Origin: Leptospira paudalimensis
GTDB taxonomy: Bacteria > Spirochaetota > Leptospiria > Leptospirales > Leptospiraceae
NCBI RefSeq assembly: GCF_026151345.1
Contig: NZ_JAMQPR010000001.1
Location: 781,231 to 845,230, forward strand
Direction: 5' to 3'
DNA length: 64,000 nucleotides
In this document: positions 1 to 8,328 of the stretch, one piece after another
How the letters are laid out: the number at the start of each line of letters is the position of its first letter
Position numbering within the stretch: position 1 is the stretch's first letter
Position numbers and translations under genes: made by a program
The notes under the pieces: model-generated
Databases searched by the model: none
What the model saw: the letters and a program-made list of their open reading frames with translations, nothing else
What the model was told of the DNA's origin: nothing

Positions 1-15
1 GGGAAAAACTAACCT

Positions 16-630
16 ATGTTAACTTTGGCTCTCCCGAAAGGTAGGCTTGCCGAAGAAACTGCTCTTCTTTTGAAATCCAAAGGATGGCTAAAAAACCTGC
101 CATCTGAGGGTTCTAAAGAACTCACCTACGTCTCTGAAGACAAAAGAATCCGTTTATTATTTGTTAGATCACAGGATGTCTGCACATATGTGGAAGAAGC
201 CGCAGCGGATGCGGGGATTGTTGGTTGGGACATACTCAGAGAAGGTGGTTTTGACTTAATTGCTCCTGTGGACCTCAAATTAGGTGCCTGTAGGTTATCT
301 CTTGCCTCTTTCCCTGACTTTGATCTTTTTGCCAAACGTTCCAAAGTGCGAGTGGCAACCAAATACCCGAACCTCACTCGCGAATATTTTTTTTCCAAAG
401 GTATTTCTTGCGAAATCATCAAACTTTATGGTTCGATTGAACTTGCTCCCATTGTAGGACTTTCCGATTGTATCGTCGACCTAGTATCAACTGGGGGCAC
501 CTTAAAAGCCAACGGACTGAAAGAATTTGAGTCCATTTTGTATAGTACAGCCCGTTTGGTCAGCAATCGTTCCTCTTTTTATCACAAACACGCCGAATTA
601 CGGTCTCTTATCGAGAGCCTAGAAAATTAA
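16..630 (+). CDS. hisG: ATP phosphoribosyltransferase, short form
   Basis: Catalyses the first committed step of histidine synthesis, joining ATP and PRPP to give phosphoribosyl-ATP in the cytoplasm. The 204-residue length is that of the short HisG form, which lacks the C-terminal regulatory domain and in other bacteria needs the HisZ partner for activity and feedback control. The start LALPKGRL and the PRPP-binding loop at about residues 153-168 ([15 protein letters not shown]) are clear. The ATG lies 16 bases from the window edge, so the promoter and any upstream his gene cannot be seen. rpmF follows after about 67 bases with its own ribosome-binding site, so co-transcription is possible but not shown. 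No hisZ is present in the window. The family call is secure; the need for HisZ is inferred from length. Confidence 0.95.
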   Translation: MLTLALPKGRLAEETALLLKSKGWLKNLPSEGSKELTYVSEDKRIRLLFVRSQDVCTYVEEAAADAGIVGWDILREGGFDLIAPVDLKLGACRLSLASFPDFDLFAKRSKVRVATKYPNLTREYFFSKGISCEIIKLYGSIELAPIVGLSDCIVDLVSTGGTLKANGLKEFESILYSTARLVSNRSSFYHKHAELRSLIESLEN

Positions 631-697
631 AATATTGTTTTCACATCGGATTTCCAAAACATAGTAAAAACCAGTTATAATTCCATAGAGGATAGCC

Positions 698-898
698 ATG
701 GCAGTCCCAAAGAGACGTAAATCAAAATCGAAAGTTAGAACAAAAAGAGCCCATCACGCGATTGGCAAACCTAACTTAAACCCGTGTTCCAATTGTGGAT
801 CATTTGTTCTTTCCCACCGTGTATGCCCTTATTGCGGTTTTTATAAGGGTAAACTCGTAGTCGCTCAAAAAGTTAAAAAAACGACCGAAGATAACTAA
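698..898 (+). CDS. rpmF: 50S ribosomal protein L32
   Basis: Small 66-residue protein of the large ribosomal subunit. It starts with the typical [11 protein letters not shown] basic tail and carries four cysteines as two CxxC pairs (C30, C33, C43, C46), so it is the zinc-binding form of L32 rather than the zinc-free paralog. An AGAGGATAG ribosome-binding site sits just before the ATG. The gene is followed 5 bases later by plsX; rpmF-plsX linkage is widespread in bacteria and couples ribosome and phospholipid synthesis genes. Nothing is truncated. Confidence 0.97.
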   Translation: MAVPKRRKSKSKVRTKRAHHAIGKPNLNPCSNCGSFVLSHRVCPYCGFYKGKLVVAQKVKKTTEDN

Positions 899-903
899 CC
901 GTC

Positions 904-1926
904 ATGTGGGTCGCCGTGGACGCGATGAGCGGAGATTACGGCCCTGAAGGTATCGTCGAGGGCGCGGTACTGGCAGTACGAGAATTCGGACTGTCTGTTT
1001 CGCTCGTTGGCGATGAACAAGAGTTACTTGATATCCTGTTAAAATTCGATTATGACACAGAAAAAATCCGTGTCATACATTCTACTGAGATCATCGGTAT
1101 GAATGATTCTCCATCCATAGCAGTCCGCGCTATGGAGGATTCTTCCGTAGTAAAAGCAGTTCGTTTAGTAGCAGACAAAGAATGTATCGGTGTGTTTTCT
1201 CCGGGAAACACTGGCGCTACTATGGCTGCTGCATTATTACACCTCGGTCGCCTACCTGGTGTTTTACGACCTCCCATTGCTGCACATATTCCTAGAGAGG
1301 AAGGTCCCCCCGTACTTCTGTTAGACGCTGGTGCGAATGTTGACTGCAAACCAGAATACTTGGCACAATTTGCCGTCATGGGTGAAATTTATGCAAAGGA
1401 ACTCTTTGGTATCAAAAGTCCCAAAGTCGGAATCCTATCGAATGGGGAAGAAGATAAAAAAGGAAATACTGTTTCTGTCAAAACCTTTGATCTCCTAAAA
1501 AAAATTCCCTTTAACTTTGTCGGAAATGTGGAAGGCCGTGATTTGTATGGCAGTGGAAGAGAAGTAGATGTTGTCGTATGTGATGGTTTTATTGGAAACA
1601 TTGTCCTAAAAGCCACTGAAGGCCTTGCAAAATCGATTTTTAATGTCTTACGAAATTCGATCAGACAATCAAGTCTTGCCCAAACAGGTGCACTTCTTTT
1701 AAAATCCACTTTCACAGCAGTGAAAAAACGTTTAGATTATGCTGAATATGGAGGCGCACTTTTACTTGGTGTGGAAGGAATTTGTATGATTGGACATGGT
1801 TCTTCCAATGCACTTGCTGTAAAAAATGCAGTGAGAGTGATCTCTGAGTGCGCCAAACATGGAATCAACGAAAGGATACGTGAACGATTGGGAGAATACA
1901 AAAATATTTTAGGAGATTCTCACTAA
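904..1926 (+). CDS. plsX: phosphate acyltransferase PlsX
   Basis: Converts acyl-ACP to acyl-phosphate, the donor that PlsY uses to acylate glycerol-3-phosphate at the start of phospholipid synthesis; PlsX is a peripheral membrane enzyme. The 340-residue protein shows the family N-terminus [14 protein letters not shown], the [13 protein letters not shown] motif near residue 100 and [14 protein letters not shown] near residue 140, and ends at the usual length. It starts 5 bases after rpmF with only a weak ribosome-binding site, consistent with coupling to rpmF. fabG and acpP, which supply its substrate pathway, lie downstream on the same strand, although acpP is displaced by a minus-strand insertion. 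Confidence 0.96.
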   Translation: MWVAVDAMSGDYGPEGIVEGAVLAVREFGLSVSLVGDEQELLDILLKFDYDTEKIRVIHSTEIIGMNDSPSIAVRAMEDSSVVKAVRLVADKECIGVFSPGNTGATMAAALLHLGRLPGVLRPPIAAHIPREEGPPVLLLDAGANVDCKPEYLAQFAVMGEIYAKELFGIKSPKVGILSNGEEDKKGNTVSVKTFDLLKKIPFNFVGNVEGRDLYGSGREVDVVVCDGFIGNIVLKATEGLAKSIFNVLRNSIRQSSLAQTGALLLKSTFTAVKKRLDYAEYGGALLLGVEGICMIGHGSSNALAVKNAVRVISECAKHGINERIRERLGEYKNILGDSH

Positions 1927-2092
1927 ATCGATAGAAGAAATTTAATTGAATCGAGAGTTTTGAATGCGTACGTAGTGTCACCTTGAAGCAAACGTTAGGT
2001 GGATTGACGATGAGGTTTTGAAAGCATTTGTTTTCATTTATTTGATTTGTTTAGTAAATTGTTTAGGAATTAGAAAAAAAGAGGAACAAAAA

Positions 2093-2854
2093 ATGATCAG
2101 TTTATCAGGGAAAACAGCCATCGTAACAGGTGGTGCAAGAGGAATCGGAAAGGCAACTTGTTTGAAACTTGCATCTCTAGGTGCAAACATCGTTGTCGCA
2201 GATATGAACCCAGAAGCAACCAATGCAACTGCGGAAGAACTCAAATCCAAAGGTTACAAGGCGATTGCTGTCGTTGCCAACGTATCTGTGGAAGAAGACG
2301 CTCAAAAACTAATTGATACAGCAAAAAAAGAATTTGGATCTGTTGACATCCTTGTGAACAACGCTGGTATCACTCGTGATACACTCCTTATGAGAATGAA
2401 AAAAGAGCAGTGGGACGCGGTCATCGCTGTGAACCTCACAGGAACGTATCTCTGTACGCAAGCAGCGATCAAAGTGATGATGAAACAAGAAAATGGTGGA
2501 TCTATCATTAACTTATCTTCTATCTCTGGTGAAAACGGAAACATTGGACAAACAAATTACTCCGCATCAAAAGCTGGTGTGATTGGTTTTACAAAAGCTG
2601 TGGCTCTTGAGATGGCATCTAGAAAAGTTCGTTGTAACGCAATTGCTCCAGGTTTCATTGCAACAGAAATGACAGAAGCGATTCCAGAAAACATCAGACA
2701 TGGTATGGTTCAAGCGATTCCATTAAAACGTGCTGGTCTTCCTGAAGACATCGCAAATGGAATTGCCTTCCTTGCTTCGGATGCATCTTCCTTTATCACA
2801 GGTCACATCCTTGATATCAATGGTGGTGGATTTTTACCAGGTGGCGGTCACTAA
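2093..2854 (+). CDS. fabG: 3-oxoacyl-ACP reductase FabG
   Basis: NADPH-dependent reductase of the fatty-acid elongation cycle, a short-chain dehydrogenase of 253 residues. Visible motifs are the dinucleotide-binding TGGARGIGKAT (residues 12-22), NNAG at 89-92, the catalytic serine near 143, and Tyr156/Lys160 in YSASK. The C-terminus FITGHILDINGGG is typical. The frame is open further upstream to a TTG at 2018, but I place the start at the ATG at 2093 because it follows a GAGGAAC ribosome-binding site and because the extra 25 residues are not family-like. A 166-base gap separates it from plsX. Among FabG-like SDR proteins the fatty-acid role is the best choice because of the plsX/acpP neighbourhood. 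Confidence 0.93.
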   Translation: MISLSGKTAIVTGGARGIGKATCLKLASLGANIVVADMNPEATNATAEELKSKGYKAIAVVANVSVEEDAQKLIDTAKKEFGSVDILVNNAGITRDTLLMRMKKEQWDAVIAVNLTGTYLCTQAAIKVMMKQENGGSIINLSSISGENGNIGQTNYSASKAGVIGFTKAVALEMASRKVRCNAIAPGFIATEMTEAIPENIRHGMVQAIPLKRAGLPEDIANGIAFLASDASSFITGHILDINGGGFLPGGGH

Positions 2855-2872
2855 AAAGAAGGATTCATTCCA

Positions 2873-2903
2873 TCCACTTGGGGTACCTTATATCTCAAGT
2901 GGA
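2873..2903 (+). terminator. possible terminator hairpin after fabG
   Basis: A perfect 8-bp inverted repeat, TCCACTTG at 2873-2880 and CAAGTGGA at 2896-2903, encloses a 15-base loop about 20 bases after the fabG stop. The 3' side is T-rich but broken (CATTTCTC), so termination strength is doubtful. It lies between fabG and the convergent PII-like gene. Confidence 0.4.
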
Positions 2904-2950
2904 GTCATTTCTCATCAACTCTCGGACCAATTTCACAATTGATTGATTTC

Positions 2951-4069
2951 TTACTTTTTGTTAGACTTTTTCGATTGGTATGAGAAGGCTCTTGGGATTT
3001 CCATTGTATACGCGATTCCTTCAAATTTTTCATCAAAAAATTCTAATTCATTTAAGACTTCAATGACTTCGGGTAAGTTTTTTTTAGGGATGAGCAAATT
3101 CGCAACTTCTCTTGCTGGAGTAAAAATACTTTCTGAATTTCCTGTATGTGCCATACGTTTCAGTGAAATTGTAGAACTTGTGACTCCCACTTTTCGCAGA
3201 GCACTTGTTACAAATTCCATCGATTCTTCTTTACAATTCAAAACAAGGTTTACTCCCTCAAAATAGTTTCTATGTCGAAGAGAAATTCTAAATTGATTCG
3301 ATTTTTTTCTCCACTCCATATTCCCGTATAACTGATCCAATGCGGATATAATTTGGTCCATACTCGCGGCTTGTTTTGGTCCTTCTAAACTCACCTTTGT
3401 ATTGAGTAATCCATGACCAACAGGGAATTCAAAAAGGAAGCCCCTGCCAGGTAAATCCAAACGACCGACTTCGATCATAAAATCTAATACATGTTCGATA
3501 TCGGATGAGTGTACGATGAGTTTAAGGATTTCCTTTTCTTTTGGGATTGTAATCCGAAGTAATCCCAATCGGTCTCGTAACCCAGTTCCTGTACCATAAC
3601 TGATGGTAGGAACAGCAATCCCATTTTGTAAAACCAATCTAGCGATAGGTTCAGCAGATCCTCTTGGTAAAACACAAAAGATTCCAGTAAGCCCAGTGAA
3701 TCCAATTGGTTTTCTAATTTCTTTTGAAGTATGAATGTAAAAATGATGGTTGGCAGAAATGAGGTCGATGGATTCGGAATAAACACTTCCATGACCAGGT
3801 ATATTTAATTCAGCAGCATCTCGTATCATTGAGATAAGAAAATTTTCAGCACTTTCCTCGCAGATGATTTCCAAAATAGAAACTGGCATATCGATGATGG
3901 CATGATTTTGGTAAAAATCAAAAAACCATAATCCTCGTTTAGCAAGAACAGGGTATCTACCAGGTTCAATTTGATAGTATAAGACACCTTGGTTTTTTAG
4001 CGTTGTGACAACTAATTCTGTTAGGTCCCTATGAACAATTGTCGTGATTCGTGAAGTTTTACGTTTCAT
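2951..4069 (-). CDS. triple PII-like domain protein, partner of DUF1538 transporter
   Basis: A 372-residue soluble protein that appears to contain three PII-like ferredoxin-fold modules in tandem, roughly residues 1-105, 128-215 and 270-365. The module starts resemble one another: ITTIVHRDLTELVVTTLK, then IFCVLPRGSAEPIARLVL, then LVLNCKEESMEFVTSALR; modules 1 and 2 also carry glycine-rich IPGHG and LPGRG turns. PII-fold proteins bind nucleotides or small effectors and regulate transporters and enzymes. The upstream neighbour is a DUF1538 membrane protein, a family often encoded beside PII-like proteins, so control of that transporter is the likely role. I take the ATG at 4069, 4 bases after the DUF1538 stop, because the fold begins there; an in-frame ATG at 4099 would overlap the upstream gene. 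Ribosome-binding sites are weak for both. The ligand is unknown. Confidence 0.6.
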   Translation of the reverse strand: MKRKTSRITTIVHRDLTELVVTTLKNQGVLYYQIEPGRYPVLAKRGLWFFDFYQNHAIIDMPVSILEIICEESAENFLISMIRDAAELNIPGHGSVYSESIDLISANHHFYIHTSKEIRKPIGFTGLTGIFCVLPRGSAEPIARLVLQNGIAVPTISYGTGTGLRDRLGLLRITIPKEKEILKLIVHSSDIEHVLDFMIEVGRLDLPGRGFLFEFPVGHGLLNTKVSLEGPKQAASMDQIISALDQLYGNMEWRKKSNQFRISLRHRNYFEGVNLVLNCKEESMEFVTSALRKVGVTSSTISLKRMAHTGNSESIFTPAREVANLLIPKKNLPEVIEVLNELEFFDEKFEGIAYTMEIPRAFSYQSKKSNKK

Positions 4070-4073
4070 GATC

Positions 4074-5978
4074 TTATTTTGGTTTTGATTCTGAATCATT
4101 TAATGATAGTTTACGTGAGTTTTCTACGATGATACCCATAATGAGTACCGATAAGATCGGAAATGCTGAGGCACATGCTAAAATACCAAATCCATCAATT
4201 GTTCCCAGTTGATTTCCAATTCCAAGACCCATTGCAATGATAAGTGGGACTGTGATCGGGCCAGTTGTAACTCCTGCACTATCCCAGGCAATTTCAATAA
4301 ATTCTGATTTACTAATCGTATTTAATATTAATAAAAGAATGTAGATTGGAACTAAAATCCAAATCAGCGGAATTTCCAATACAATTTTTAAAATGCCTGT
4401 TAATGTGCCAAAACCTACACCAATTGCCACAGATTGGATGAGTAAGGATTTTCGAAACGTTCCTACGGTTGTTTCTTCCACTGCATTCCCTAACGCTGAT
4501 AAAGCAGGTTCGGCCAAGGTTGCACTATATCCCAATACAAAAGCAAATGCTAATACAATCACATAACCAAGAAGGTTGTCTTCTTTACCGAAAATTGGAC
4601 CATGAATAGGGATGTATTCATATACCTTGTTAGTTGGATTCCAATTTTCTTCGTGGTATGGAATTCCGGAATATAATTTTCTCTCTTTTAAATAAAAGAA
4701 TTTTTCCTCTTTCCCTTCTTCATTCACTGCCGTGTATACAGATTTTGGATTAAAGTTTTTGATGAATTTGATGGAGTCAGTGAGTTCAATTGAGCGAAAT
4801 GTGGATGGAAGTTTTCCTCCAACTTGGTCTCCCAATTGATTCAAACCAAACATGATCCCAAAATTAAAAATTGTAAGTCCTACAATCGAAAACACAATCC
4901 CAAGTTGTAATTCTTCTGGGTAAGCAATTTTTTCTCTGAGGATAAAGTATAAAAACAAAATCATAAAAATGGATAATGGTAAAATAGCGCGCAGTGCCAA
5001 TCGGAATGCATCAGCCATTTTAGTTGGAAATTCTTTGGCTGTTGTACTTTGTTTGGATTGAGATTGATTTACTGTTTTTTGTCTTTGGAACTGATTCGCT
5101 TTAATTCCTAATAAAAAATTGGATTGTTCTGAGTGGATTCCTTGTTTGAAAAATTCCATTTCGGTCATCGGTTTTGGTACTTTGTTCGAAAAATAAATCC
5201 CAACCAAAAACACAGCTAAAATTGGGAATAGGGATGCTAAGGTCACAACACCGTAGGCACTACTTTGTTCGTTTTTTTCAGATACCTTGGAGATTCCGAT
5301 TCCCAATGCGACAACAAGTGGTACAGTAACAGGACCCGTTGTTACAGCACCTGAATCCCAAGCAAGGCCAGAAATATGTTGTAAGTTTTCATCAAAATAT
5401 GCGTAAATACTAACAGCTAACAAAAGTAAAATGGAAGGAACTAAGATTTTCGAAAGTGAAAAACCATATAAAAATCGAAACATCCCAATCACAACAGAGA
5501 TACCAACTCCAATGGCGATGGAAAAATATAAAGTGTCTGAACCTCCATTGAGGAGATAATAGAGTAAAGGTGCATCCCAAGGTGCAACTTTACTTCCACA
5601 AGCTTTTAAAATGGCAATCGCTGGTTCTGCTAATGTTGCCCCCATTCCCAGAAGGACAGAAAAAATCATAATGCTAAACATACCTAATTTTTGAGGTAAT
5701 TTTAATCCCAAGGCTTCTCCAAGAGGCATCAGTCCTAAAAATAATCCTTCGAGAAAAAAAGTAAGACCTAAGATAACTGCACAAATTCCAAAGGTGATGA
5801 TCCCTGCTTCTTTGATTGGGATTCTTAAGACCAATAATTGGAAAACGGAAAGGTACAAAACGATCCAAATAACAGATTTAAATTGATTCCAAATTTTTTT
5901 TTGGAGGTAAGGTAGTATTAAGGCGAGTGCTTCTCGAAATCCAATATGTATTGCTTCTTCTTTTTCATTCCTTGCCAT
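4074..5978 (-). CDS. DUF1538 family membrane transport protein
   Basis: A 634-residue polytopic inner-membrane protein with two homologous DUF1538 halves. Each half carries the signature LAEPA (near residues 115 and 490) and the later AWDSGAVTTGPVTVPL-type motif (near 205 and 570), separated by a charged, non-membrane stretch around residues 280-420. DUF1538 proteins are predicted transporters or channels of unknown substrate. The gene is followed after 4 bases by a triple PII-like protein, so the two probably form a regulated transport pair. The ATG at 5978 lacks a strong ribosome-binding site. The family assignment is good; no substrate can be read from the sequence. Confidence 0.8.
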   Translation of the reverse strand: MARNEKEEAIHIGFREALALILPYLQKKIWNQFKSVIWIVLYLSVFQLLVLRIPIKEAGIITFGICAVILGLTFFLEGLFLGLMPLGEALGLKLPQKLGMFSIMIFSVLLGMGATLAEPAIAILKACGSKVAPWDAPLLYYLLNGGSDTLYFSIAIGVGISVVIGMFRFLYGFSLSKILVPSILLLLAVSIYAYFDENLQHISGLAWDSGAVTTGPVTVPLVVALGIGISKVSEKNEQSSAYGVVTLASLFPILAVFLVGIYFSNKVPKPMTEMEFFKQGIHSEQSNFLLGIKANQFQRQKTVNQSQSKQSTTAKEFPTKMADAFRLALRAILPLSIFMILFLYFILREKIAYPEELQLGIVFSIVGLTIFNFGIMFGLNQLGDQVGGKLPSTFRSIELTDSIKFIKNFNPKSVYTAVNEEGKEEKFFYLKERKLYSGIPYHEENWNPTNKVYEYIPIHGPIFGKEDNLLGYVIVLAFAFVLGYSATLAEPALSALGNAVEETTVGTFRKSLLIQSVAIGVGFGTLTGILKIVLEIPLIWILVPIYILLLILNTISKSEFIEIAWDSAGVTTGPITVPLIIAMGLGIGNQLGTIDGFGILACASAFPILSVLIMGIIVENSRKLSLNDSESKPK

Positions 5979-6036
5979 AAAGACAAACTGTCAGACAAAA
6001 ACATTTTTGCAAAGGGAATTTAAGCGAGAAAAGAAT

Positions 6037-6060
6037 GTCTCTTGGTGTGCGCCAAGAGAC
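6037..6060 (-). terminator. rho-independent terminator of the rhodanese lipoprotein gene
   Basis: A perfect 9-bp hairpin, GTCTCTTGG at 6037-6045 and CCAAGAGAC at 6052-6060, has a 6-base loop. Read on the minus strand it lies about 23 bases after the stop of the 6084-7664 gene and is followed by ATTCTTTTCT. This should end that transcript before the DUF1538 gene. Confidence 0.75.
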
Positions 6061-6083
6061 GAAAGTGTAAACTGGGAAAGATT

Positions 6084-7664
6084 TTAATACTTATAAGCTT
6101 TATCTTCTTGAATGAATTTTTTTGAGGTGGTTGCTTGTAAATTCACTGGAGCCGGTTTGACTCTACTGATCGCACTTCCAACATTTCCAGAATTTGAAAT
6201 TTGTGGATTGTAACCAAAAACACTCACTGAAGCTAAATCTGTCCTCCACTTAAAATCACTTGGAACTTGGTTGGTATTATTGTCTGGATGAGAAGCGACG
6301 AGAGCTGTCCATTCCACAAGGGATCCATCATAATAAGCAGTTGGGTATCCAAGGATATTGAGTGATGCAAAACCATTCACTTGTGCTTCAAAATTGGTTC
6401 TACATTGGCTGATTACAGTGGACCCTGTTACATATCCTTTGTTTGCAAAAATGTTTGCCAATGCCGATTTTGATTTGTAGCGATAACCATTGTTAAATGC
6501 TGTTGCGGTTACACCAGATGTATTCCCTGAATCAGGGATCCCTTCAAAAAGTGCAAGCCATGGAAAAGTGACTGCTCCTTTGATATTCCCTTCAAATGGC
6601 ACATAGGTTTTTCCAGCAGTGTTTGCTGAATTTGTATCCCCACTTGCTCCCCAAACAACAGGAGCACCGGCAGAATCATAACCTGTCGTTATGTATTGAG
6701 AGGTATCACCATTCACTCCAGCAGACCTACTAGATCCAAATTGTGTAGAGGGCCTTGCATCAATCAGAAATTGTGTATTCGTTATCCCAAATACATTGGA
6801 AGTTGTTAGATTGTTTTTTGCAATTTCATAAATATCTTCTAGACCAAGTGTAATTGCAGTGTTGTCAACACGCAATTGGCGCACACTGAATGTTCCTTTG
6901 GTAGTTGGTGTCGATTTTGTTGTACTGGTTTGTGCCGTTTGAACTAAATTGTTGGTGATATTGTACCGTAAATTTCCATTCAATATGGCTAAATGTTTTA
7001 TATCCACTCCCCAATACCGTAACCAATAGAATCCTCTTGTGATGTCTTGGATGGCACCCGCAACTGTGGCAGTTGCTGCTCCTGGATCGGCGCTAACAGT
7101 AGTTCCATTCCCCGTACCAGCAGCAAACACAACTAAATCTTTTGTTGGATCAATATTGTAAGTGTTTAACCAATCATCCACAAACGTTCCATTGGCTTGG
7201 TAACGGATGGAATTATTGAATAAGCCTGAGTCACGAGTTTGGTTAAATCGAAATCCTCCAGAGGGAAGGTCTGGTGTTGTGTAATCATTTAACAAATAAA
7301 CATAAACACCTGCAGACGGATCTGATTTGATGTATGCATTATGGCCATCACCCGAAACACGGTTTGCGGCATCTGTTTGTAAGACTACAAGTTTCCCTGT
7401 AATCCCAGATGGTCGATTTGTTTGCCAGTTGCTCACCCAAGAATTTAAAGTGGAACCTGTGATGAGTCCCCATTTGTTCTCATTATAATCAGCAGAAGAT
7501 TCATTTGTGAGATCAGATACTGTATTCACTCGGATCTGATTGGCAGCCAAAACGAGTAGGCCGGCGAGTAATGAATCGTTATTCTCTTCTTTTTTTCCTG
7601 TACAAAAAACGAAAGAGGAAAGTAGGAAAAGAGATGTGAGAGTTTTTGTCCATTTCCGAATCAT
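6084..7664 (-). CDS. secreted lipoprotein with tandem rhodanese domains
   Basis: A 526-residue lipoprotein (signal peptide, then Cys at about residue 22 in SSFVFCTGKK) with two rhodanese-like modules, the thiosulfate sulfurtransferase fold that moves sulfane sulfur to an acceptor. The first module (about 60-240) lacks an active cysteine. The second (about 270-510) shows FLIDARPSTQF, EGNIKGA and the catalytic loop QCRTNFEAQ followed by LGYPTAYYDGSLVEW, matching the CRTGxRA and YDGSWxEW signatures of SseA-type enzymes. The loop differs from the usual CRTGVR by having Asn-Phe instead of Gly-Val. It closely resembles the 30358-31713 protein and shares its C-terminal EDKAYK motif. A strong AGGAG site precedes the ATG. 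Envelope location is inferred from the lipobox. Confidence 0.82.
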   Translation of the reverse strand: MIRKWTKTLTSLFLLSSFVFCTGKKEENNDSLLAGLLVLAANQIRVNTVSDLTNESSADYNENKWGLITGSTLNSWVSNWQTNRPSGITGKLVVLQTDAANRVSGDGHNAYIKSDPSAGVYVYLLNDYTTPDLPSGGFRFNQTRDSGLFNNSIRYQANGTFVDDWLNTYNIDPTKDLVVFAAGTGNGTTVSADPGAATATVAGAIQDITRGFYWLRYWGVDIKHLAILNGNLRYNITNNLVQTAQTSTTKSTPTTKGTFSVRQLRVDNTAITLGLEDIYEIAKNNLTTSNVFGITNTQFLIDARPSTQFGSSRSAGVNGDTSQYITTGYDSAGAPVVWGASGDTNSANTAGKTYVPFEGNIKGAVTFPWLALFEGIPDSGNTSGVTATAFNNGYRYKSKSALANIFANKGYVTGSTVISQCRTNFEAQVNGFASLNILGYPTAYYDGSLVEWTALVASHPDNNTNQVPSDFKWRTDLASVSVFGYNPQISNSGNVGSAISRVKPAPVNLQATTSKKFIQEDKAYKY

Positions 7665-8041
7665 GGAAGTCTCCTAAAAAAGTTATTTCTTAGGGTTGAT
7701 TTCGGATTTCCATCCTGGTTCGGGAAGTAAGTTCCATTATAGTGGAGTATAATTCTGCTAAAATGGAGCAATCGGCTGGAAATCAGGGCAAGATATTGCC
7801 ATCTCTTGGAAACTAGGACAGGATGGTTCTTTTTTCCACGGTTCTCGTGACAGAAGGATCTGCTAATATAAGTTAGGTGATGTTAGAACGATGTCAAAGG
7901 TTTCAAGAGGAAAATAATCTATTTAGACTTGCCAAAAATTCCGACAATTTCATTTTAAAAAAACGCTAGGCGTACATATATACCTGGCGGAAAACGATTT
8001 AACACTTGCCCCACTGTTCACAGTGGCCTGGAGGATATAAA
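7665..8041. promoter_or_regulatory. divergent intergenic region between rhodanese lipoprotein and acpP
   Basis: A 377-base region with no credible gene. TATAAT-like boxes lie back to back, at 7736-7741 reading minus and 7748-7753 reading plus, suggesting divergent promoters, though neither has a good -35 partner. A TTGCCA at 7929-7934 could be a -35 box for acpP with a poor TTTTAA after it. Two hairpins near the 3' end are listed separately. Confidence 0.35.
7964..8026 (+). promoter_or_regulatory. two hairpins in the acpP leader
   Basis: The first hairpin pairs CGCTAGG (7964-7970) with CCTGGCG (7983-7989), including one G-U pair. The second is a perfect CCACTG (8011-8016)/CAGTGG (8021-8026) stem with a 4-base loop, ending only 4 bases before the GGAGGA ribosome-binding site of acpP. 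Their position suggests control of translation or mRNA stability; function is inferred only. Confidence 0.4.
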
Positions 8042-8275
8042 ATGGCAGATTTCGAAAAAATTAAGTCAATCATCGTAGAACAACTTGGTGTTGATGAATC
8101 AGAAGTTACACCTGAAGCTCACTTCATCAATGATCTTGGTGCTGACTCTCTTGACACAGTTGAACTAGTGATGGCTCTTGAAGAAGAGTTTGGTGTGGAA
8201 ATTTCTGATGAAGACGCAGAAAAAATCCAAACCGTAGGCGATGTAATTAAATTCATCGATAAACTTAAGGGGTAA
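8042..8275 (+). CDS. acpP: acyl carrier protein
   Basis: A 77-residue acidic carrier that holds growing acyl chains on a phosphopantetheine arm during fatty-acid and lipid A synthesis. The attachment serine is Ser36 in [10 protein letters not shown], and the acidic helix [18 protein letters not shown] follows. I chose the ATG at 8042 because it follows a strong GGAGGA site; the longer open frame from 8006 adds 12 residues that do not match ACP. The gene is followed by a strong terminator and then rnc, the order acpP-rnc being common. It supplies substrate for PlsX, FabG and LpxD encoded in this window. Confidence 0.97.
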   Translation: MADFEKIKSIIVEQLGVDESEVTPEAHFINDLGADSLDTVELVMALEEEFGVEISDEDAEKIQTVGDVIKFIDKLKG

Positions 8276-8290
8276 TTCCCAATCCAAAAA

Positions 8291-8325
8291 CCGGGTTCCC
8301 CGAATAGAGGAACCCGGATCTTTTT
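8291..8325 (+). terminator. rho-independent terminator between acpP and rnc
   Basis: A perfect 9-bp GC-rich stem, CCGGGTTCC (8291-8299) with GGAACCCGG (8309-8317), has a 9-base loop and is followed by a T-run at 8321-8325. It lies 16 bases after the acpP stop and ends just before the rnc start codon, so it should separate abundant acpP mRNA from rnc. Confidence 0.85.
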
Positions 8326-8328
8326 CCC

